Shown: positions 10,167 to 20,626 of the stretch, piece after piece
Layout: every line of letters begins with the position of its first letter
Position numbering within the stretch: the first letter of the stretch is position 1
From: an uncultured Desulfomonile sp.
GTDB taxonomy: Bacteria > Desulfobacterota > Desulfomonilia > Desulfomonilales > Desulfomonilaceae
NCBI GenBank assembly: GCA_903896745.1
Contig: CAITZA010000363.1
Coordinates: 1 to 64,000, forward strand
Direction of reading: 5' to 3'
DNA length: 64,000 nt
Translations under genes and position numbers: made by a program
Notes under the pieces: model-generated
Databases searched by the model: none
Seen by the model: the letters and a program-made list of their open reading frames with translations, nothing else
What the model was told of the DNA's origin: nothing

Positions 10167-10254
10167 GATGGACCATGGAAAATGATCTGATGCTCAGAAT
10201 GACCGGTTGTTTGAATACTTGAGCTGAAAACCTCAGTTGTGAATGTCCTGATGC

Positions 10255-11694
10255 CTAATTTCTTGCGAACGCTCCTGAGATAAGCTCTGACCAGTCGTCA
10301 TTTCCGGGTTTGGGAGGTTTGTTGATATGAGGGTACTGTTTTAGTTCATTTTTCCGGCTAAGACCAAAAAATAGGCTGACCTCCCTTGTTATTGGCGTTT
10401 CTCGCCAATCCACAAGGCGCAGGAACCTTCCAAGGTTCAAATCCCACCAGTCGTTTTTTGATGGAATTATTTCCGGAACCTTCAAATAGCTGCCTTTTTC
10501 CAAATCCCACGAATACTCTGCGAATGGCCAGAACCTGTATTTTGCATATACCAGCGCTCCTTTTCGGTAACGCTTGAGTATGCGACTGAGAAAAAAGAAT
10601 CTCTGCTCAGTCGTAACCTCATCTCGGCTCACCGAAATGTACCCATCGCCTGTTCCGCCCGATTCTATTCCTTTGTTTCTATCCTTCTTGTAACTATAGA
10701 TGTAGAAAAAATTCAGCTCATCAATTCCCCCACCAGTCCCGTAAGTAAAAAACGGCCGCAGACTGTAACGTTTGTGACCCGACTGATAATGATGGTAGTA
10801 GCTGAAGAAGGGCCACAATATGTCAGTATTTGAGGCATATACCGTTTCATGACTCATGTATACCGGAAAGGGCATGGCTCTGAACGATGTGAACTGCTCT
10901 GTGCAAGGATATTTGTCTGTGGCCTGAAAGAAAGGCCAAAGGAAAAACGAGTTATGATAATCGTTTCTGATGGAATCCCTTCCAAAAAGTGGCCATATCT
11001 TGAAAGTCTGTCTGTCTCGACTATTGGAATAGGTTCCAATGGGCCACAGGAATCTGCGAGTATACGCTCCGTCGTCCTCACTTTCATAATAGAGCGGGAA
11101 TAGGATGAATTTGTTTGAGTCTACTCCAAAACGTCTATGGGAGAACCCGTAAAAAGGAAAGAATCCCCAATATTCCTGCCCGAGGTCAGACCGACCCTTA
11201 TACATTGTCAGGAAACGGGAATAATAATCGAACGGAGCAACCTTAAACCAGGTGGATTCATATACAGGCAGAATACGAATCTTTTTCCGGAACTGTGACT
11301 CCTCTTTGAATCCAATCGGATACAGAATGTCCAAACGCTCGAATTTTCCAGGAACCTTTGACCTGAAGAAGAATGGTGGAATCCCCCATCCTTCACCGAT
11401 GGTCCATGTATGACTGTCGGCTTTTGGATCAATCTTTCTTATTGTGAAATCCGGATCTATGGCGAAAAACGTCCCGGGAGTTGCAATTTGCAGAAAATTG
11501 TATATCGAACCAAAGCAAAAGGAGTTCATGCAGAGAATCAGAGCAAGGATTAAAAAACCATGCGATCCGAGTCCAGGCAGCCCACCTGAAAACCTTGATC
11601 CATACTGCAATGTTTTGACGGCCGGATGCATGTAAACACTACACTCAGCACGGTTCATAGCTGACATGAGGATTGTTTTTTCTGCCGGTTTCAT
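10255..11694 (-). CDS. Secreted protein with repeated aromatic-Pro ('LWPFF') motifs; unknown function, last gene of the mla operon
   Basis: Hydrophobic segment 'FLILALILCMNSFCFGS'; about 11 repeats (DILYPIG, FFPFYGF, ILFPLYYES, FLWPIGTYS, KIWPLFGRD, FLWPFFQAT, ILWPFFSYY, SLRPFFTYG, RFWPFAEYS). Confidence 0.8.
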   Translation of the reverse strand: MKPAEKTILMSAMNRAECSVYMHPAVKTLQYGSRFSGGLPGLGSHGFLILALILCMNSFCFGSIYNFLQIATPGTFFAIDPDFTIRKIDPKADSHTWTIGEGWGIPPFFFRSKVPGKFERLDILYPIGFKEESQFRKKIRILPVYESTWFKVAPFDYYSRFLTMYKGRSDLGQEYWGFFPFYGFSHRRFGVDSNKFILFPLYYESEDDGAYTRRFLWPIGTYSNSRDRQTFKIWPLFGRDSIRNDYHNSFFLWPFFQATDKYPCTEQFTSFRAMPFPVYMSHETVYASNTDILWPFFSYYHHYQSGHKRYSLRPFFTYGTGGGIDELNFFYIYSYKKDRNKGIESGGTGDGYISVSRDEVTTEQRFFFLSRILKRYRKGALVYAKYRFWPFAEYSWDLEKGSYLKVPEIIPSKNDWWDLNLGRFLRLVDWRETPITREVSLFFGLSRKNELKQYPHINKPPKPGNDDWSELISGAFARN

Positions 11695-11708
11695 TTTCCG
11701 GCCATCCC

Positions 11709-12737
11709 TTATCTGAAGACCGAGCCAAGAATGATTGCCAAAGTGCTGATAGGGGTTACCTCAGAAACTTCTTCGGCTGTCTTGTTCATGTTTCGGATTG
11801 CCCGGCGGGCTTCGAAATAGATTTCGGGGTCGCTAATCAATCTTCCAAGGGTTCCGGGTCCGTTTTGAACCCTTTGAGAAAGTCCTCTAAAATCACGAAT
11901 CAGCCCCTGGGCTTCCCTATGCAGGGATTCGTCGGTAACCAGCTTTCCGAGTGTGCCTCTGCCGGATTTTACATCTTGGGTGAGACTGTCCAGATCCGAA
12001 GCCAGCCTGTCGAATTTTGAGCCGGTCTTGTCGAGATTCTTTGAAAAGCTCTCCATATCATCGACAGATTTATTTACTTTGGGCTTGTTTCTTGAAACCA
12101 CATCATTGATACCCTTAAATGCGTTTTCAGCATTGTTTACGGTTTCATTAATTTTTTCCTTGTTCGCTGCGACAATGTCGCGTGCATCTTTTGTCACAGC
12201 GTCAGTATTGGTAAGTATTCTATCGACTTTCTGGGCGCCTTTTTCATCCACCAACTGTCGTCGGGTCTCAGCGGTAATTACCTGTAAATCCTGTGAAACT
12301 ACAGCGAGACTCTCCAAGACTTTCTGAGTGTCAGTAGGTTCGCTTATCAGCTTGATCTCTTCTCCTGGTTTCAGTTTTCTCGCGTTCGGTTTTCCGGGTT
12401 CTATGACCAAAAATCTATCGCCCAACAGACCTCGTGTTTTCACCATAAGACGTGAACCCTCAGGGATCACATTTTTGTAAGAGGCGTTAATTTCCATTGA
12501 AACAACGGCCCTTCCGCTATCCGGTTCAAAAGTTATGTCCCTGACCGAACCAACTTTTATTCCGGCAATTTGAACCTGACTACCCGGAGAAATCCCTTCA
12601 ACGGAACGAAACTTGGCCTTTAGCAGAAAGCCGTTTGAACTGCCATAATCCAGAACCTTGAACCATACGTAGGCGATTATTCCCAGGGCCACCAGGAAAA
12701 ATATTCCCACTCGGAGTTCAAGAGAAATTTTATTCAT
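11709..12737 (-). CDS. mlaD: MlaD/MCE-domain substrate-binding protein of a phospholipid ABC transporter
   Basis: N-terminal TM then MCE domain 'VEGISPGSQVQIAGIKVGSVRDI', long helical C-terminus. Confidence 0.9.
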   Translation of the reverse strand: MNKISLELRVGIFFLVALGIIAYVWFKVLDYGSSNGFLLKAKFRSVEGISPGSQVQIAGIKVGSVRDITFEPDSGRAVVSMEINASYKNVIPEGSRLMVKTRGLLGDRFLVIEPGKPNARKLKPGEEIKLISEPTDTQKVLESLAVVSQDLQVITAETRRQLVDEKGAQKVDRILTNTDAVTKDARDIVAANKEKINETVNNAENAFKGINDVVSRNKPKVNKSVDDMESFSKNLDKTGSKFDRLASDLDSLTQDVKSGRGTLGKLVTDESLHREAQGLIRDFRGLSQRVQNGPGTLGRLISDPEIYFEARRAIRNMNKTAEEVSEVTPISTLAIILGSVFR

Positions 12738-12752
12738 GAAACAATGCCTTTC

Positions 12753-13499
12753 TCAATCAATTTTGATGGGTCCATCCGGTGAACCTGTCAAAAATTGACG
12801 AACCAAAGGATCAACGCTTTGCGACAATTCTTCGGGTTTTCCCTTTGCGACAATTTGTCCATCATTCAACACCATGATTTCGTCCGATATATCCATTACC
12901 CCACGAATGTCATGGCTGATGATGACGTAGGTCATTTCCCTCTGGGCATGTGTCTTTTGTATCAGTCTGTATATGGTAGACTTTGTTATGGGGTCTAAAC
13001 CGCTCGTAGGCTCATCGAAGAAGACTAGATCCGGCTTGGTGACAAGCGCTCTGGCCAAGCCGGCCCTCTTGCGCATACCTCCCGACAATTCTGAAGGAAA
13101 TTTTTCACCATGATTCAGGAGCCCTACCTGTTCAAGATGATCATCGACCATTTCTGAAATCTGCCTGTCTGAAAGCTTCGTCCTCTCCTTCAGTGGGAAC
13201 GCCACATTTTCCCGTACGTTAAGCGAATCGAACAAAGCGCCCTCCTGAAAAAGTATCCCGAATCGAACACGAATCTTGTTGAGTTGAGCCAGATTTAGGG
13301 TGACCAGGTTTTTTCCATCGAGCCATATTGCTCCCGAATCGGGTTTTTCAAGTCCGATCATGATTTTTAGCAGGACAGACTTTCCCGCGCCCGAACGTCC
13401 CATCAGGCTGGTGACACTTCCAGAGTTAATCCGAAAACTGGTCCCGTCCAGGACTTTCTGATGATTGAACCGCTTATGTACGTTTTCTACTTCTATCAT
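12753..13499 (-). CDS. mlaF: ABC transporter ATP-binding protein MlaF
   Basis: Walker A 'GRSGAGKSVLLK', signature 'LSGGMRKRAGLARAL', Walker B 'DLVFFDEPTSGLDP'. Confidence 0.93.
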   Translation of the reverse strand: MIEVENVHKRFNHQKVLDGTSFRINSGSVTSLMGRSGAGKSVLLKIMIGLEKPDSGAIWLDGKNLVTLNLAQLNKIRVRFGILFQEGALFDSLNVRENVAFPLKERTKLSDRQISEMVDDHLEQVGLLNHGEKFPSELSGGMRKRAGLARALVTKPDLVFFDEPTSGLDPITKSTIYRLIQKTHAQREMTYVIISHDIRGVMDISDEIMVLNDGQIVAKGKPEELSQSVDPLVRQFLTGSPDGPIKID

Positions 13500-13528
13500 T
13501 TCACATACTTGTCGAACGTCTTATCGAT

Positions 13529-14329
13529 CTAGAACATTATTGCCGTCATGACATAATCACTAATGAGTATTAGTACCGACGAAATGACCACAGCCTTTGT
13601 TGTTGCGACGCCGACGCCACGAGATCCGCCGGTGGCATAAAATCCTTTGTAACAGGCTACCATGGACATAATCAGGCCAAACACTACCGCCTTGATCAAT
13701 CCGTGCGTAATATCCGAAATGTCCACATAATTTCTGATCCCGGACATAAAAGCTCCAGGATCGATGTCCAGATAACTCGTTGATACGAAGTAAGCTCCCA
13801 CCATCCCCGAAAACCCGTAAATACATGCCAGAAACGGAAGAGTAATTATTGAAGCCACCATGCGGGGAGATACCAGATAGTGTATTGGATCTACCGCCAT
13901 ACTCGATAAGGCGTCAATCTGCTGGGTGTTGCGCATGCTTCCAAGTTCGGCGGTCATCGACGATCCTACACGGCCTGTCACCATCAGTGCGCTTAACACC
14001 GGTCCAAGCTCTCTGGCCAGCGCAAGAGCCACTGTGGCGCCTACGAGAGATTCAGCTCCATACCTATGCATGCCGTTGTATCCCTGCAGCGCCGTTACCA
14101 TTCCGGTGAATGCCCCTGTTATGATAATGAGAAAAGCTGATTGGCTCCCAATGAAATCAAGATGCCGCAAAAATTCTCTGATCCTGTAAGGAGGCCAGAA
14201 GAAAGATTTTAGGGCCATAACAGTCATTATCAACGCGCCGCCCAATTGGCTCAGAAAGCCCGACACCACTGTCAGCGCCATCTTTATAAGACTGTTATCT
14301 TCTGTTGACATCATCAGTAATGCTTTCAT
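13529..14329 (-). CDS. mlaE: ABC transporter permease MlaE
   Basis: 'GAFTGMVTALQGY', 'ELGPVLSALMVTGRVGSSMTAELGSMRNTQQIDAL' MlaE family signature. Confidence 0.93.
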   Translation of the reverse strand: MKALLMMSTEDNSLIKMALTVVSGFLSQLGGALIMTVMALKSFFWPPYRIREFLRHLDFIGSQSAFLIIITGAFTGMVTALQGYNGMHRYGAESLVGATVALALARELGPVLSALMVTGRVGSSMTAELGSMRNTQQIDALSSMAVDPIHYLVSPRMVASIITLPFLACIYGFSGMVGAYFVSTSYLDIDPGAFMSGIRNYVDISDITHGLIKAVVFGLIMSMVACYKGFYATGGSRGVGVATTKAVVISSVLILISDYVMTAIMF

Positions 14330-14712
14330 AATTAACTATACGTAATTACGTCGTTTATAGCCCATGTTCACTTAACTGGATAATGAGCGCAACTCCGGCC
14401 CATCTCGATAAAGCATGATAAAACACGAAATTAATCGAGTAATTATTCATTTAATCAAACCAGGCGCATAGACCGGCAATGTCCGTATTCTAATATAATG
14501 GATTAATAAATGTCAATATCATTCTGATAATCTAGGAATTTGAGTTGTTAGTAGCTTATATTCTCAATAACTTTACCTGTGATGTGTGGGGCGACACGGA
14601 ACCAGAATCGATCATGATTTTCTAAAACAGATTGAATGACGAATGCCTCGATGGTATGTTAGGCCGCCTGAAAGAAAGCTAACCAAATAAATGAAATCCA
14701 TTAGGAGCTGGA

Positions 14713-17700
14713 ATGGGTTCGCCTGAATTTGTACATCTTCACCTGCATTCACAATATTCGTTGCTGGACGGCGCTATCAAAATCCCGGACTTGATTGCGA
14801 AGATCAAGGAATACAAGATGCCTGCGGTGGCAATGACTGATCATGGGGTTCTGTTTGGGGCAATGGAATTCTATTCGAGTGTACAGGCAAGCGGGCTAAA
14901 ACCTATTGTGGGGTGTGAGGTTTATGTAGCTCCCGGATCTCGTCACGACAAGGGTGGAAGGAACGGAGATTCACGATCCAACCATCTAATTTTGTTATGT
15001 GAGAACCTTAAAGGATACAAGAATCTGTGCAAACTTGTAACGCTCGGATTTCAGGAGGGTTTCTATTACAAGCCACGAGTAGATAGGGAAATTCTCCAGA
15101 AATATAATGAGGGTCTGATTTGTTTAAGCGCATGTTTGAAGGGTGAGGTTGCCGACAAAATAATCAGGGGGGATGAGGCAGGCGCTTTTGAGGCCGCATC
15201 ATGGCATCGAGAGATATTTGACTCTGGCCGTTATTTTCTTGAGCTCCAGGAAAACGGGATTGAGGAACAGACCAAGGTAAATGAAAAGTTGATTGAGTTC
15301 TCCAGGAGGCTTGATGTCGGAATAGTGGCGACAAACGACTGTCATTATCTTGATCAGCGGGACCATAGAGCTCATGAGATTCTTTTATGCATTCAGACCG
15401 GCAAAAAGCTCGAAGACATTAACAGGATGTCCTTCAGTTCCGAACAGTTCTATGTGAAATCTCCAGAGATAATGGCCTACGATTTCAGAAACCACCCAGT
15501 GGCGATAAAAAACACACTTGAAATAGCCGAAAGGTGTGGGCTGCTGTTGGAATTCGGTCAGGTTCACATGCCAAGATTTAATCTTGGAACGGGTGAAACC
15601 TTGAGGGAACGTTTTGAGCGTGATACCAGAGTCGGCTTTGAACAAAGGGTTGGGAAGCTCGTTCAGCTTGGTGAGTTATCCGAGAGGAAATTGGGGGAAT
15701 ATAAAACCCGACTCTCCAATGAAATAAAAATGATACAGGACATGGGATTTTCCGGCTATTTTCTGATCGTAGCGGATTTTATAAACTATGCGAAAGGTCA
15801 TGACATTCCGGTTGGTCCAGGTCGTGGATCCGCCGCCGGGTCTCTTGCTGCCTATTCTCTGGGAATTACAGACATCGACCCTATCAAATACAATTTGCTT
15901 TTTGAGCGTTTTCTAAACCCCGAACGCAAGAGCATGCCCGATATTGATGTGGATTTTTGTACGGAAGGCAGGGACAAGGTAATAGAATATGTCTCAAATA
16001 AATACGGTAAAGACCATGTGGCGCAGATAATAACCTTTGGGCGGATGCAGGCAAAGGCGGTGGTCAGGGATGTCGCCAGGGTGCTTGGTTTTCCTTATTC
16101 TGAAGCAGATCAGATAGCCAAGCTGATCCCGGATGCCCTGAAAATGACACTGGATAAAGCCATTAAGGATGAGGCAAGGCTTAAGGAGATGATGGAAAAC
16201 TCATCCGAAGTCAAAGATTTGATCCTGACCGCAAAGTCTCTCGAAGGTATTACACGGCATGCGTCCACGCACGCCGCCGGCGTAGTTATTTCCGATAAGC
16301 CGCTAGTTGAAAGCCTGCCACTCTACAGGGGCCAGAATGATGAAACACTTACCCAGTTTGATATGACATGGGTGGAAAAAATTGGCCTTGTCAAGTTTGA
16401 TTTCCTGGGATTGAAGACTCTGACCGTCCTCGACCGGGCAATAAAGTTGATTTGTGAAAGTCAGGATCCCGAGTTTGATATAAATGCCATTCCTTTCGAT
16501 GACGCCCAAACTTTCGAGATGTTGTCAAAAGGTGATACCCTGGCTGTATTCCAGCTAGAGTCTTCGGGAATGCGGGAAGTTTTGACCAAGTTCAAGCCTT
16601 CCGTATTTGAAGACCTCATAGCAATCCTGGCATTATATAGACCTGGACCCCTGGAATCGGGCATGGTTGACGACTTTATCAATCGAAAGCATGGTCGGAC
16701 CCAGATCGAATATCCGCTTGAACAACTCGAATCGATTCTGAAGGAAACGTACGGAGTAATTGTTTACCAGGAACAGGTCATGAGTATTGCCAAGGAATTG
16801 GCTGATTACTCGCTTGGTGAAGCTGATTTGTTAAGAAGAGCCATGGGAAAGAAAAAAGCTTCAGAAATGGCCGAACAAAAGACCAGATTTGAAAAAGGGG
16901 CTGCAAAGAACAAAATTGATCCGGAAAAAGCCGCATATATATTCGACCTGATGGAAAAATTCGCGGGTTACGGCTTCAATAAGTCCCATTCGGCGGCCTA
17001 CGCAATGATTACATACCAGACAGCGTATCTGAAATCACATTATCCGTCTGAATTTATGGCCGCCCAGCTCACATGTGATACCGGAAACCCAGACAAGATT
17101 ACCTCATACATTTCGGAATGCCACAACATGGGACTCAAAATCCTGCCGCCACATGTAAACGCATCTTTCCAGACTTTTCATGTCTCGGATTCCAAAATAG
17201 TCTTTGGCCTTGGAGCTGTCAAAAATGTTGGGGAAAATGCCGTCAATTCCATTCTCGAAGCTCGGAAAGAAGGGGGCGCTTTTTGCAGTATTCACGATTT
17301 TGCTCGAAGGGTTGATCTCAGAAAAGTTAACAAAAAGGTTTTGGAAAGCCTTATCAAATGTGGGGCTTTTGACGGCATGGGACCCAACAGGCGCTCAATG
17401 CTGGATGCGCTGGATTCCACACTTGAACAGGCGTCAAGTTTCCAACGCGAAAAGAGTGAAGGCCAGTTCAATCTCTTTTCAACAGAGTGTGTTGCTGGCG
17501 CGTCGAGTAATCTCACTGACATTCCTATCCAAAGCTCCCCTGAGTGGGATGATCTTCTCAAACTTTCCTACGAAAGGGAATTGATAGGTTTTTACGTAAC
17601 CGGTCATCCGCTAATGAATTTCGAGTCTATTATCAGGGAGTTTGCCAGCTCCAGCACGTCCAGACTGGTTTCGGTTCCTGCCTCCACATTGGTCAGGATT

Positions 17701-18180
17701 GCCGGAATGGTCAAATCCATAAAGGAAATAAACACCAGGAAAGGTGACAGAATGGCGTTTGTCACGTTTGAAGATCTTGAGGGGGTCGTTGAAGTGACCG
17801 TTTTCTCGGATCTTTACGCGTTGACAAGAGACTTGTTTAATTGTGGCGAGCCATTGATGCTCTCCGGGTTGCGGGAAGGTGAGGCAGACTCTCCGAAAAT
17901 ACTGGCCCAGGAAATTCACTTGCTTAAGGACGCCCCAAGGCATTTCAGCAGGTCAGTGGTTGTAAGGATGTCCACATTAGGATCTGATTCGGGACAAATC
18001 AGATCCTTGAAGACTATTCTGTCGCGTCACCGGGGAAAGGTACCGGTAAAGTTGGCAATTACCATTCCAAACAGATCTGAGACGATTATCAGCCTCGGAT
18101 CAGTTGGTTGTGATCCATCCGAGGCTTTTCTTTCGGAGCTCAGGAAGCAGTTCGGATACGATCCTGTGGCAACCGCTTGA
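14713..18180 (+). CDS. dnaE: DNA polymerase III subunit alpha
   Basis: PHP domain 'FVHLHLHSQYSLLDGAIK', 'PGRGSAAGSLAAYSLGITDIDPI', 'FLNPERKSMPDIDVDFC'. Confidence 0.97.
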   Translation: MGSPEFVHLHLHSQYSLLDGAIKIPDLIAKIKEYKMPAVAMTDHGVLFGAMEFYSSVQASGLKPIVGCEVYVAPGSRHDKGGRNGDSRSNHLILLCENLKGYKNLCKLVTLGFQEGFYYKPRVDREILQKYNEGLICLSACLKGEVADKIIRGDEAGAFEAASWHREIFDSGRYFLELQENGIEEQTKVNEKLIEFSRRLDVGIVATNDCHYLDQRDHRAHEILLCIQTGKKLEDINRMSFSSEQFYVKSPEIMAYDFRNHPVAIKNTLEIAERCGLLLEFGQVHMPRFNLGTGETLRERFERDTRVGFEQRVGKLVQLGELSERKLGEYKTRLSNEIKMIQDMGFSGYFLIVADFINYAKGHDIPVGPGRGSAAGSLAAYSLGITDIDPIKYNLLFERFLNPERKSMPDIDVDFCTEGRDKVIEYVSNKYGKDHVAQIITFGRMQAKAVVRDVARVLGFPYSEADQIAKLIPDALKMTLDKAIKDEARLKEMMENSSEVKDLILTAKSLEGITRHASTHAAGVVISDKPLVESLPLYRGQNDETLTQFDMTWVEKIGLVKFDFLGLKTLTVLDRAIKLICESQDPEFDINAIPFDDAQTFEMLSKGDTLAVFQLESSGMREVLTKFKPSVFEDLIAILALYRPGPLESGMVDDFINRKHGRTQIEYPLEQLESILKETYGVIVYQEQVMSIAKELADYSLGEADLLRRAMGKKKASEMAEQKTRFEKGAAKNKIDPEKAAYIFDLMEKFAGYGFNKSHSAAYAMITYQTAYLKSHYPSEFMAAQLTCDTGNPDKITSYISECHNMGLKILPPHVNASFQTFHVSDSKIVFGLGAVKNVGENAVNSILEARKEGGAFCSIHDFARRVDLRKVNKKVLESLIKCGAFDGMGPNRRSMLDALDSTLEQASSFQREKSEGQFNLFSTECVAGASSNLTDIPIQSSPEWDDLLKLSYERELIGFYVTGHPLMNFESIIREFASSSTSRLVSVPASTLVRIAGMVKSIKEINTRKGDRMAFVTFEDLEGVVEVTVFSDLYALTRDLFNCGEPLMLSGLREGEADSPKILAQEIHLLKDAPRHFSRSVVVRMSTLGSDSGQIRSLKTILSRHRGKVPVKLAITIPNRSETIISLGSVGCDPSEAFLSELRKQFGYDPVATA

Positions 18181-18220
18181 AAAATAGCTCATTTATCAAA
18201 ACAACAAAAATGAGAAATTA

Positions 18221-20626
18221 TTGATGCGCAATTCTGAATCATTGGGGGTAACAAACGAAGCAGGTGTCAGGGAAACTTCGCTAAGAACTGAAGTTGAAAA
18301 GCGATACCTTGCGTATGCCCTGTCTACAATAGTGGCCCGGGCGTTGCCGGATGTTCGTGACGGCCTAAAACCTGTCCATCGCCGAATTCTCTTTGCCATG
18401 AGCCGTATGCGGCTGGATGATGCCGCAAAAATGCGTAAATCGGCTGCGGTAGTGGGAGAGGTCATCGGTAAATATCACCCCCACGGTGACCAGGCCGCCT
18501 ATGACTCGCTAGTAAGGATGGCTCAGGATTTTAGCCTGAGATACACTCTGGTTGATGGCTCAGGCAACTTCGGATCAATTGACGGCGATTCTCCGGCTGC
18601 GATGCGTTATACCGAAACCCGTCTCAGCGCTTTTGCTAACTTGCTCCTACGGGAGATCGATCAGGGAACCACTACATTCAGGCCCACCTATGACGGCATG
18701 GGTGATGAGCCGGATGTGTTGCCGGCTCTTGTGCCGAATCTGTTGCTGAATGGATCGTCCGGTATAGCCGTAGGCATGAGCTGCTCTTTTCCGCCTCACA
18801 ATCTGAGGGAGGTTCTTCAGGCATGCAGGGAAGCTATCAAGAATCCGGACATTGATACCGCCGGCCTGTTAAAATTCATCAAGGGTCCGGATTTTCCCAC
18901 CGGAGCTCAAATCATACTTGATGATGACAATTTTCATGATATCTACAAGACCGGACATGGGGCCATACGAGTAAGGGCTTCTTATATTACAGAGAGCGTT
19001 TCACGAGGCAAGACCAACCTGGTCATCACCTCAATGCCTTATTCGGTCAACAAATCCAGGCTCATTGAAAGAATAGCCAACCTGATTAGGGATAAACGGT
19101 TGAGGAGCGTCTACGATGTTCGTGATGAAAGCGCTCAGGATATTCGGGTGGTTCTTGAACTTAGAGGCGCGGATATCAAACCTGATTCCGTCATGGCTTA
19201 TCTCTACAAGCACACGGACCTGCAAATCAATTTCCCGCTAAATTTCATCGCCATTAATCCTGCTGGATCGCCTGATCGTTTATCTCTGGGAAAAATAATC
19301 AGATACTTCCTCGATTTTCGATATGAAAAAACCGTCCAGAGACTCCAGTTCAGACTCGCTGCTCTCAACAAGAGGATTCATGCCCTCGAAGGCTTTGAAA
19401 AACTTTTTGATGACCTGGATATGGCGCTTCAGATTATACGTTCAGCCAGAAGTAAACAGGAAGCCGCCTCCGGACTAAAGAGTTACTTTGGTCTTGATGA
19501 TGAACAGGTGGACGCAATCCTGGAACTGCGCCTATATAGGCTTGTCGGTATGGAAATTGGAAAAGTCCTGGACGAACTCCACGCAAAAAGAAAAGAAGCA
19601 AGAGACATTTCTACCTATTTGTCCAGTCCACAAAAGCTGTGGAATATGATTGACTCAGAATTTTCAGAGATGATTGAGAAGTTTGGGGACAGGAGACGAA
19701 CCCTGGTAATCAGGGAAGAAAAAGCGCTTTCACTGGAATACAATCCTGAAGAATTTACGGACCAGGATGATGTGACAGTCATCCTCACCAGGGATGGCTG
19801 GATTCGTCGTATTAAATCAGAAGTTGTTGACATAAGCGCTCTAAAGTTTCGTGATGGTGACAGCCTGTTCTCAATTGTCAGGGTAAATACTTCCAAGACA
19901 TTGGCGCTATTTTCGAATTTCGGGAAGGTTTATGTTATCAAGGCGGCGGAGGCGCCAGCGACAGGTGGTTTTGGCGATCCGGTGAGCTCATTGGTGAACC
20001 TGTCGGATGGAGAGTTGCTAGTAGGTTTGATTGCACCGGATCCGGTAAAACACGAGCCTCCACAAGATGCCGCTCCAGACGCATTATCTGATGAAATGGC
20101 AGATACTGCGCAAGATGATCAACCTACGCTGTTCGGTAATGCTGATTCTCAAAGGATTGTAGAGGATATTGGCGAACGCCCGCAACTATACGGATTATTG
20201 GTCACAAAAATGGGTCGTGGATTCAGGTTTGATCTGGAATCCACACGTGAAACTACAAAGCGAGCAGGAAGAAAGATCATAAACCTTCAGGAGTCTGACC
20301 AGGTTCTATCAGTCAGGACATTAGCTGACACCATAGTTGCGGTCGCGTCTGATAATGGGCGCATCTCGCTTTTTAGAGCCGACCAGGTTCCTGTCATGTC
20401 AGGGGTGTCCCAGGGAGTTATATTGATTAAACTTGATAAAAACCGTTTCACGACAGCAATGGAAACGATGCAGGAAGGGGAATCGGTCAGCGTTGAAAGC
20501 TCTGACGGGCGGCAAATATCTCTTGTGGCTGACAAATCACTGATTGGTAACCGTGGGACCAAAGGAAAAAAAGTTCTTGATTCAATAATTCACATTCATC
20601 AGGGTCGGAAAGTGGGCCAGGACTAA
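18221..20626 (+). CDS. parC: Type IIA topoisomerase subunit A, probably topoisomerase IV (ParC)
   Basis: '[21 protein letters not shown]', '[22 protein letters not shown]', catalytic 'MRYTETRLS'; paired with a short B subunit. ParC versus GyrA inferred from context. Confidence 0.85.
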   Translation: MMRNSESLGVTNEAGVRETSLRTEVEKRYLAYALSTIVARALPDVRDGLKPVHRRILFAMSRMRLDDAAKMRKSAAVVGEVIGKYHPHGDQAAYDSLVRMAQDFSLRYTLVDGSGNFGSIDGDSPAAMRYTETRLSAFANLLLREIDQGTTTFRPTYDGMGDEPDVLPALVPNLLLNGSSGIAVGMSCSFPPHNLREVLQACREAIKNPDIDTAGLLKFIKGPDFPTGAQIILDDDNFHDIYKTGHGAIRVRASYITESVSRGKTNLVITSMPYSVNKSRLIERIANLIRDKRLRSVYDVRDESAQDIRVVLELRGADIKPDSVMAYLYKHTDLQINFPLNFIAINPAGSPDRLSLGKIIRYFLDFRYEKTVQRLQFRLAALNKRIHALEGFEKLFDDLDMALQIIRSARSKQEAASGLKSYFGLDDEQVDAILELRLYRLVGMEIGKVLDELHAKRKEARDISTYLSSPQKLWNMIDSEFSEMIEKFGDRRRTLVIREEKALSLEYNPEEFTDQDDVTVILTRDGWIRRIKSEVVDISALKFRDGDSLFSIVRVNTSKTLALFSNFGKVYVIKAAEAPATGGFGDPVSSLVNLSDGELLVGLIAPDPVKHEPPQDAAPDALSDEMADTAQDDQPTLFGNADSQRIVEDIGERPQLYGLLVTKMGRGFRFDLESTRETTKRAGRKIINLQESDQVLSVRTLADTIVAVASDNGRISLFRADQVPVMSGVSQGVILIKLDKNRFTTAMETMQEGESVSVESSDGRQISLVADKSLIGNRGTKGKKVLDSIIHIHQGRKVGQD

